From contig JAVVDW010000001.1 of NCBI GenBank assembly GCA_032251335.1, forward strand, positions 241,585 to 305,584: DNA of 64,000 bases. The letters are read 5' to 3'. Each line of letters opens with the position of its first letter. Position 1 is the first letter of the stretch. The DNA is from UM-FILTER-40-17 sp032251335. Lineage in GTDB: Bacteria; Bacteroidota; Bacteroidia; Flavobacteriales; Flavobacteriaceae. A program made the translations under genes and the position numbers. The notes under the pieces were generated by a model. The model had not been told where the DNA came from and did no database searches. It was given only the letters and a program-made list of their open reading frames with translations. Shown here piece after piece: positions 63,184 to 64,000 of this stretch.

Positions 63184-63912
63184 TTATCTGCTAAACTCGC
63201 TGAGCAAAATGGCAGCTGCCGTAGCTACATTTAAACTTTCTGTCTGTCTGTGAAGGTTTCTTTGCGGAATCGCAATTTTGTGTTGTATTTGATGTGTTAT
63301 TTTTGCTGAAATTCCGTTAGCTTCGTTGCCCAACACCAAAAGGCCTTCTTTGGGCAAATGGGTTTCGTACACATTTTTGCCATCCATAAAAGCGCCAAAG
63401 ACAGGCGTATCTTGGGGTCTTTCTGCTAAAACAACTGATAAATCTCGATAGAATACACGTACCCTCGAAAGAGAACCCATAGAGGCTTGCACCACTTTGG
63501 GGTTAAAACAATCTACCGTTTCTGTAGCGCAAATGAGTTGTGTCACTCCAAACCAATCACACAAACGAATGATGGTGCCCAAATTTCCGGGATCTTGAAT
63601 ACCGTCCAACACTACGGTCAATCCCCTCCAAATAAAACCTGTGTCAGCAGGGATTTTAAAAACGGCCAATACACCGGGCGGATGCACCAAGGCACTCATT
63701 TTTTTAAGTGAATTTTCGTCTATCACTTCACAAGAAAAATCAGTAAATTCCGTTTTCAAATTATCCGTTACCCACAGATGTTCACAAGCAAAGTCCGCTT
63801 CTAAAAACTCGCGCACAGACTTTTTACCCTCTACTACAAACAGCCCCGAAGATTTTCGGTATTTTTTTTGATGTAGTTGGGCTATATGCTTTATAAATGC
63901 TTTGGTTAACAT
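63184..63912 (-). CDS. TrmH/SpoU-family RNA methyltransferase
   Basis: 242 residues. N-terminal L30e-like RNA-binding part (IAQLHQKKYRKSSGLFVVEG), then the SPOUT domain with motif 1 VLDGIQDPGNLGTIIRLCDW, motif 2 LVLGNEANGIS and motif 3 IPQRNLHRQTESLNVATAAAI, which build the trefoil-knot SAM site. It 2'-O-methylates tRNA or rRNA; the exact nucleotide is unknown. Convergent with porT (4 bases between stops). Confidence 0.9.
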   Translation of the reverse strand: MLTKAFIKHIAQLHQKKYRKSSGLFVVEGKKSVREFLEADFACEHLWVTDNLKTEFTDFSCEVIDENSLKKMSALVHPPGVLAVFKIPADTGFIWRGLTVVLDGIQDPGNLGTIIRLCDWFGVTQLICATETVDCFNPKVVQASMGSLSRVRVFYRDLSVVLAERPQDTPVFGAFMDGKNVYETHLPKEGLLVLGNEANGISAKITHQIQHKIAIPQRNLHRQTESLNVATAAAILLSEFSR

Positions 63913-63933
63913 GCAAATAAAAGTGTAATTTTG
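63901..63933 (+). promoter_or_regulatory. Consensus promoter of the last gene
   Basis: TTTG (63901-63904), 21 bases, TAATTTTG (63926-63933). The -33 lies inside the first codons of the RNA methyltransferase on the opposite strand. The next ATG in a usable frame is 63948. Confidence 0.65.
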
Positions 63934-63947
63934 ATGCGTTTAATTCT

Positions 63948-64000
63948 ATGCGTTTGAGAAGTCTTTCGGCAAAAATACTACATCGTTTTATATTATTAGC
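63948..64000 (+). CDS. Start of an unidentified gene, cut by the window edge
   Basis: Seventeen codons are visible: MRLRSLSAKILHRFILL, a basic start followed by hydrophobic residues, which would suit a signal peptide. A nearer ATG at 63934 meets a stop after seven codons. In related genomes an Omp85/BamA-type outer-membrane protein gene often lies here, but the visible residues cannot prove that. Confidence 0.5.
   Translation, partial: MRLRSLSAKILHRFILL

Overview
The window looks like a core chromosomal segment of a free-living member of the Bacteroidota, most likely order Flavobacteriales. Sequence evidence for this: several starts are preceded by the Bacteroidota sigma-factor promoter (TTTG, 19-21 bases, TAnnTTTG), Shine-Dalgarno sequences are essentially absent before genes, and family-restricted proteins are present (PorT, a GLPGLI protein, two CarboxypepD_reg/TonB-type outer-membrane proteins, a fused SecDF, bifunctional HisB). 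No rRNA, tRNA, CRISPR array, prophage or insertion sequence was seen. Gene names come from recognised families and motifs; no database search was run.

Layout. 1-8.3 kb (minus): 5' end of a phosphohexomutase, then a fatty-acid beta-oxidation operon (MarR regulator, fused hydroxyacyl-CoA dehydrogenase/enoyl-CoA hydratase, thiolase, acyl-CoA dehydrogenase) with an acyl-CoA synthetase gene directly upstream. 8.6-13.9 kb (minus): rimO, kynureninase, an MFS transporter, a hotdog thioesterase and isochorismate synthase. 14.1-20.4 kb (plus): pyruvate phosphate dikinase, two small conserved proteins of unknown function, then a His/Cys-rich exported protein with a TonB receptor. 20.8-28.1 kb: PfkB kinase (minus), fused isobutyryl-CoA mutase, acyl desaturase and aminotransferase (plus). 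28.1-32.8 kb: rimP-nusA-infB behind a strong promoter and a leader hairpin. 32.8-36.4 kb (minus): a small Cys-containing exported peptide, a GLPGLI protein and a large outer-membrane barrel. 36.5-43.4 kb: isoaspartyl peptidase, a HEPN-like protein, pyruvate:ferredoxin oxidoreductase, prfB with its programmed frameshift, and smpB. 43.4-50.3 kb: a lipoprotein, then the histidine operon hisGDCBHA (minus) with a leader peptide holding three His codons and an attenuator; hisF and hisI/E are absent. 50.3-57.6 kb (minus): secDF, malate dehydrogenase, an unknown exported protein, gyrB. 57.8-64 kb: CD225-DUF2752-CsaA, a lipoprotein amidohydrolase, a HAD dehalogenase, ubiE-porT, an RNA methyltransferase and the start of another gene.

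Metabolically this suggests an aerobic heterotroph that degrades fatty acids and branched-chain acyl-CoAs, makes menaquinone (menF, a possible menI, ubiE/menG) and makes its own histidine. The sites most worth a second look are the his attenuator, whose leader peptide starts almost at the predicted transcription start; the nearly leaderless smpB; the leader hairpin ahead of rimP; the palindromic operator-promoter of the fad operon; and the small-peptide/GLPGLI/barrel cassette next to an A17 tract.
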